60,993 nt of DNA, taken from the NCBI RefSeq assembly GCF_900114715.1, contig NZ_FOTY01000018.1, forward strand, positions 1 through 60,993. Direction: 5' to 3'. Numbering within the stretch: position 1 is the first letter of the stretch; each line of letters begins with the position of its first letter. Under the pieces are notes generated by a model, which ran no database searches, was not told where the DNA came from, and saw only the letters and a program-made list of their open reading frames with translations. This stretch comes from Salibacterium qingdaonense. Lineage in GTDB: Bacteria; Bacillota; Bacilli; Bacillales; Marinococcaceae. Below are positions 58,878 through 60,993 of the stretch, piece after piece. The position numbers were made by a program, and so were the translations under genes.

Positions 58878-59648
58878 TTATCTTCGATGAAGTAAGTTTT
58901 CCACTTGATGTTGATAGCCGTACCTCTCGAAAAATTCGATCAAAGCGACTTCAAACATCTCACGTTGGGTGATATTATTCTCCTGGCTGTAAGCCTCGAC
59001 GACGTCCTTTAAGCTCGTCACCATCTGGATGGTCTTCGTGGTTGCTACTCCTGGAAGTACATAACGAGGGAGTTTAGCCGTTTCCCCACCCGGAACCACT
59101 AGATCAAGAAGGCGTTCTTTGTGTTTTTCCAATAGAGCTAAAAGAGGAAGATACTGTTCCAACTTTTCTGTTGGCTGAGCATCGTTCTGTTCTTGGAGGG
59201 GAGGAGAATAATCTTCTTCTAAGGGATCGAGGGGCAAATCAGGTTCTATCTTTCCCACCTGTTTCACATAATTTCCTTTGTCGTCATGCCATTCATACCC
59301 CCGGCCTTTCATATACTGGGCCATTTCCAAATGATCCGCAAATTGCAGCTGTTGAGCGACTTGTCGTACGTCATTGTCTTCCTGCTCCAATAATAACGTA
59401 ACTTGGCCTGCTTTCGTCCGGTCTCTTGGTTCATAAGGAAGGGGCTCTAGTTCCTGGGCCCATTTGTAGGTTTGATCACGACGGTCCCAGCTGAAACCTT
59501 TCCGGCGCATGTAAATATCTAAGGATTTATAGGTCTTGTACCCAAAGTGTTCTGCCAATGCTTCCCTTGTTTCTCCTTTTGCAAGGCCTCGAAGAATTTC
59601 TTGGACCCGGTCATCTTGATGAGCGTCTTGGTATTTTTCATTCTCCAT
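58878..59648 (-). CDS. Recombinase-associated DNA-binding-like protein
   Basis: A ~256-residue protein with an internal duplication. Residues ~10-60 (VQEILRGLAKGETREALAEH, then YMRRKGFSWDRRDQTYK) and ~80-130 (VTLLLEQEDNDVRQVAQQL, then YMKGRGYEWHDDKGNYVK) share the YM..[R/K]G[F/Y].WD...Y[K/V]K pattern and look like HTH-type domains. The C-terminus (SLKDVVEAYSQENNITQREM and onward) resembles a ribbon-helix-helix region. ATG at 59648 follows AGGAGG by 10 bases. It is encoded immediately downstream of the tyrosine recombinase and may be its accessory factor. Confidence 0.6.
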   Translation of the reverse strand: MENEKYQDAHQDDRVQEILRGLAKGETREALAEHFGYKTYKSLDIYMRRKGFSWDRRDQTYKWAQELEPLPYEPRDRTKAGQVTLLLEQEDNDVRQVAQQLQFADHLEMAQYMKGRGYEWHDDKGNYVKQVGKIEPDLPLDPLEEDYSPPLQEQNDAQPTEKLEQYLPLLALLEKHKERLLDLVVPGGETAKLPRYVLPGVATTKTIQMVTSLKDVVEAYSQENNITQREMFEVALIEFFERYGYQHQVENLLHRR

Positions 59649-59690
59649 ACCAAACATTCCTCCTTCTGCATCCTATCCTGTTAAGCTCCG

Positions 59691-60560
59691 TCACAGGGTG
59701 TTCATAGATTTTTCAAGTTCTTCGTAGTTCGAATGTAAATAGATTGATGTTGTTTTCAAATCAGAGTGACCTAAGATTTTTTGGACATGCACAGGGCTGA
59801 CTCCCTGTCGAATCAGCCGGGATGCACAGCTATGGCGGAGCGTATGGGCTGTAATTTTATTCCATCAAAGTTTTGTTGCTGTTTCAGCCAGGACTCGATT
59901 CACATAAACGGGGGACAGTTTACCCGTCTTCTTCGTTGCAAAGAAATAGGCGGTAGGGCTGTTTTTGTCCCTCCGATTTTTATAGGATTGGAGGATTGGA
60001 ATTAAATGATAATTAAGAGGGACGTAACGGTCTTTGTTTCCTTTGCCTTGCCTTACATGCAGCTGTTTTTTCTCCAGATTGACGTCGTCCTCCGTTAAGG
60101 ACAGACACTCTGATATTCGCAGACCGCTGTAATACAGAACCTGCACCACGAGCTGTATCAGCTCATGGTCTATAGCTTGAATTAACTGTTGGGCTTCGTG
60201 ATCATTGAGATATTCCCGTTCTTTCTGCTGAACAGGGACTTTTTCAACAGCAGCTGCCGGACTTCGCAAAAGGTATCCTTTTTTGACACAAAAAGTGAAA
60301 AAGGAACGTAAGGTATGCAGATGGCGGTTCCGGCTGGAAGGTTGATAGGCTTTCTCTTCTTTCAGCATGGTCAAGTATGCTTCGATATCTTCTGTATTAA
60401 TTTCATCCACAAAAACCTGGGTATTATACCGGGCCGATAAGAAGGTACCCACCATCATCAGATCTTTTTGGTACCCATCAATGGTTTCCTGGCTGCGCTC
60501 CATGGTTTTCATCCACTGTACAAATTCTTGAACGATTTTTTTAAGTGTCATCATCGTCAT
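59691..60560 (-). pseudogene. Tyrosine recombinase with a single in-frame TGA
   Basis: The frame runs from 60560 to 59868 (SAM-like N-domain; YYSGLRISECLSL with the catalytic Arg), meets TGA at 59865-59867 after LAETATKL, then continues in the same frame to 59691. The second part reads WNKITAHTLRHSCASRLIRQ (HxxR), LGHSDLKTTSIYLHS (His and catalytic Tyr) and a natural stop. One base change (GGA to TGA) would explain it. As read, the protein lacks the HxxR, second His and Tyr and cannot recombine. GGAG precedes the start. Confidence 0.8.
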
Positions 60561-60669
60561 CTCCTTTTGGTTGGCTTTTCTTCTTTGATGAGGCAGGTGT
60601 CTTTCTGCTTATCCTTATCGTCCACGGTAGTAAGGATTTTGTGGTTGATACTTCTTTTTTCGTGGATCG

Positions 60670-60993
60670 GTAAGCGTCAAATAGACCCCACCTTTTTCTT
60701 CCGTAGAGATTCTGCCAAACTAAACGTAATCTCGATGAAGAAAAGGAGGTACAGCTTTTGGATCCGGTTGAATATCAGGAAACATGGCGCCGTCGTATCG
60801 CAGCATTTCAGGAAAGTGGTTTGAGCGTTCCCCAGTGGTGTGCCACGCAGAAAAACATCACCATTCCTCAGGTTCGGTATTGGAAAAAGAAATTTGAAAC
60901 ACCCTCTTCTCTCCCCGCATCATCCCCTTCCCCTTCCTGGGTGGAGATGGACGTTGGTTCTCAAGGGGCGCCCGCCCCTTCGGCCGACCAAGC
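60670..60993 (+). mobile_element. IS66-family element, left part
   Basis: GTAAGCGTCAAATAGACCCC at 60670 fits the IS66 terminal inverted repeat, which characteristically begins GTAAGCG. A TnpA-like (Orf1) gene follows, and the element runs off the right edge. It lies directly upstream of the tyrosine recombinase unit. Confidence 0.7.
60758..60993 (+). CDS. tnpA: IS66 TnpA (OrfA), partial
   Basis: TTG start seven bases after AAGGAGG. The visible 78 residues (VEYQETWRRRIAAFQESGLS, then VPQWCATQKNITIPQVRYWK and KKFETP) match the N-terminal HTH of IS66 accessory protein TnpA (W...I..F..SG.S...WC......YW). The frame is open at the window end. Confidence 0.8.
   Translation, partial: MDPVEYQETWRRRIAAFQESGLSVPQWCATQKNITIPQVRYWKKKFETPSSLPASSPSPSWVEMDVGSQGAPAPSADQ

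Overview
The window looks like a chromosome segment of a low-to-moderate GC, Gram-positive Bacillaceae bacterium, probably haloalkaliphilic. Reasons: the 16S 5' end and its promoter, AGGAGG-type ribosome sites with many GTG/TTG starts, CcpA-type cre boxes, acidic lipoproteins, a BCCT osmolyte transporter and Bacillus-style dispersed repeats. It resembles the Alkalicoccus/Salsuginibacillus neighbourhood, but the species cannot be fixed from sequence reading alone.

Layout. 1-320: 5' end of a 16S rRNA gene and its promoter, leaving the window leftwards. 0.8-3.8 kb: a 21-bp tandem repeat, a decayed ISL3 element, an AbrB-type/Doc toxin-antitoxin pair and a regulator fragment. 3.75-8.4 kb: a minus-strand operon for a fructose-family PTS (IIA, IIB, IIA, IIC), a pentulose/ketose-phosphate 3-epimerase and its PRD regulator. 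8.6-15.4 kb: Fic protein, SDR oxidoreductase, NERD protein and BCCT transporter among repeats and gene fragments. 15.4-20.6 kb: a beta-glucoside-type PTS permease, two Gfo/Idh/MocA proteins and a divergent RpiR regulator with a palindromic operator.

20.8-41.4 kb is the centrepiece: two adjoining catabolic clusters that together read as full breakdown of the plant sulfosugar sulfoquinovose (SQ). The right-hand operon (41.3 to 30.7 kb, minus strand) encodes a CUT1 ABC importer, a DUF4867 protein, an L-fucose-isomerase-like isomerase, a phosphofructokinase-like kinase, a GntR regulator, a class II aldolase, an aldehyde dehydrogenase and a Gfo/Idh/MocA protein that may be an NAD-dependent sulfoquinovosidase. 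This is the gene logic of the sulfo-EMP2 route: SQ to sulfofructose to sulfofructose phosphate, then DHAP plus sulfolactaldehyde, which is oxidised to sulfolactate. The left-hand part (27.3 to 20.8 kb plus 28.5-30.6 kb) encodes sulfolactate sulfo-lyase SuyAB, two stereo-complementary sulfolactate dehydrogenases (SlcC and ComC), a tripartite TctABC importer, a FadR-type regulator and a SuyZ/YeiH-type anion exporter: sulfolactate to pyruvate plus sulfite, with export of the sulfur oxyanion. The functional assignment is inference from families and context.

42-61 kb is an accessory, recombination-rich tract. It holds a YHYH coiled-coil protein, an AbiTii fragment cut by IS21-like ends, an HNH plus PD-(D/E)XK nuclease pair, a large serine recombinase, a three-gene XRE/tyrosine-recombinase cassette, group II intron debris beside broken surface-protein genes, small membrane proteins, an EVE-like two-gene module, a tyrosine recombinase with one in-frame TGA, and an IS66 element running off the right edge.

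Four copies (plus a fifth fragment) of an Fst-like type I toxin/antisense-RNA locus are scattered at 3.6, 8.8, 13.3, 15.1 and 41.9 kb. Only the first keeps an intact toxin frame. A second short dispersed element (core GGGGGTCAGGCACC) occurs at 9.1, 10.6, 11.6, 13.2 and 41.7 kb, usually where genes have been broken.
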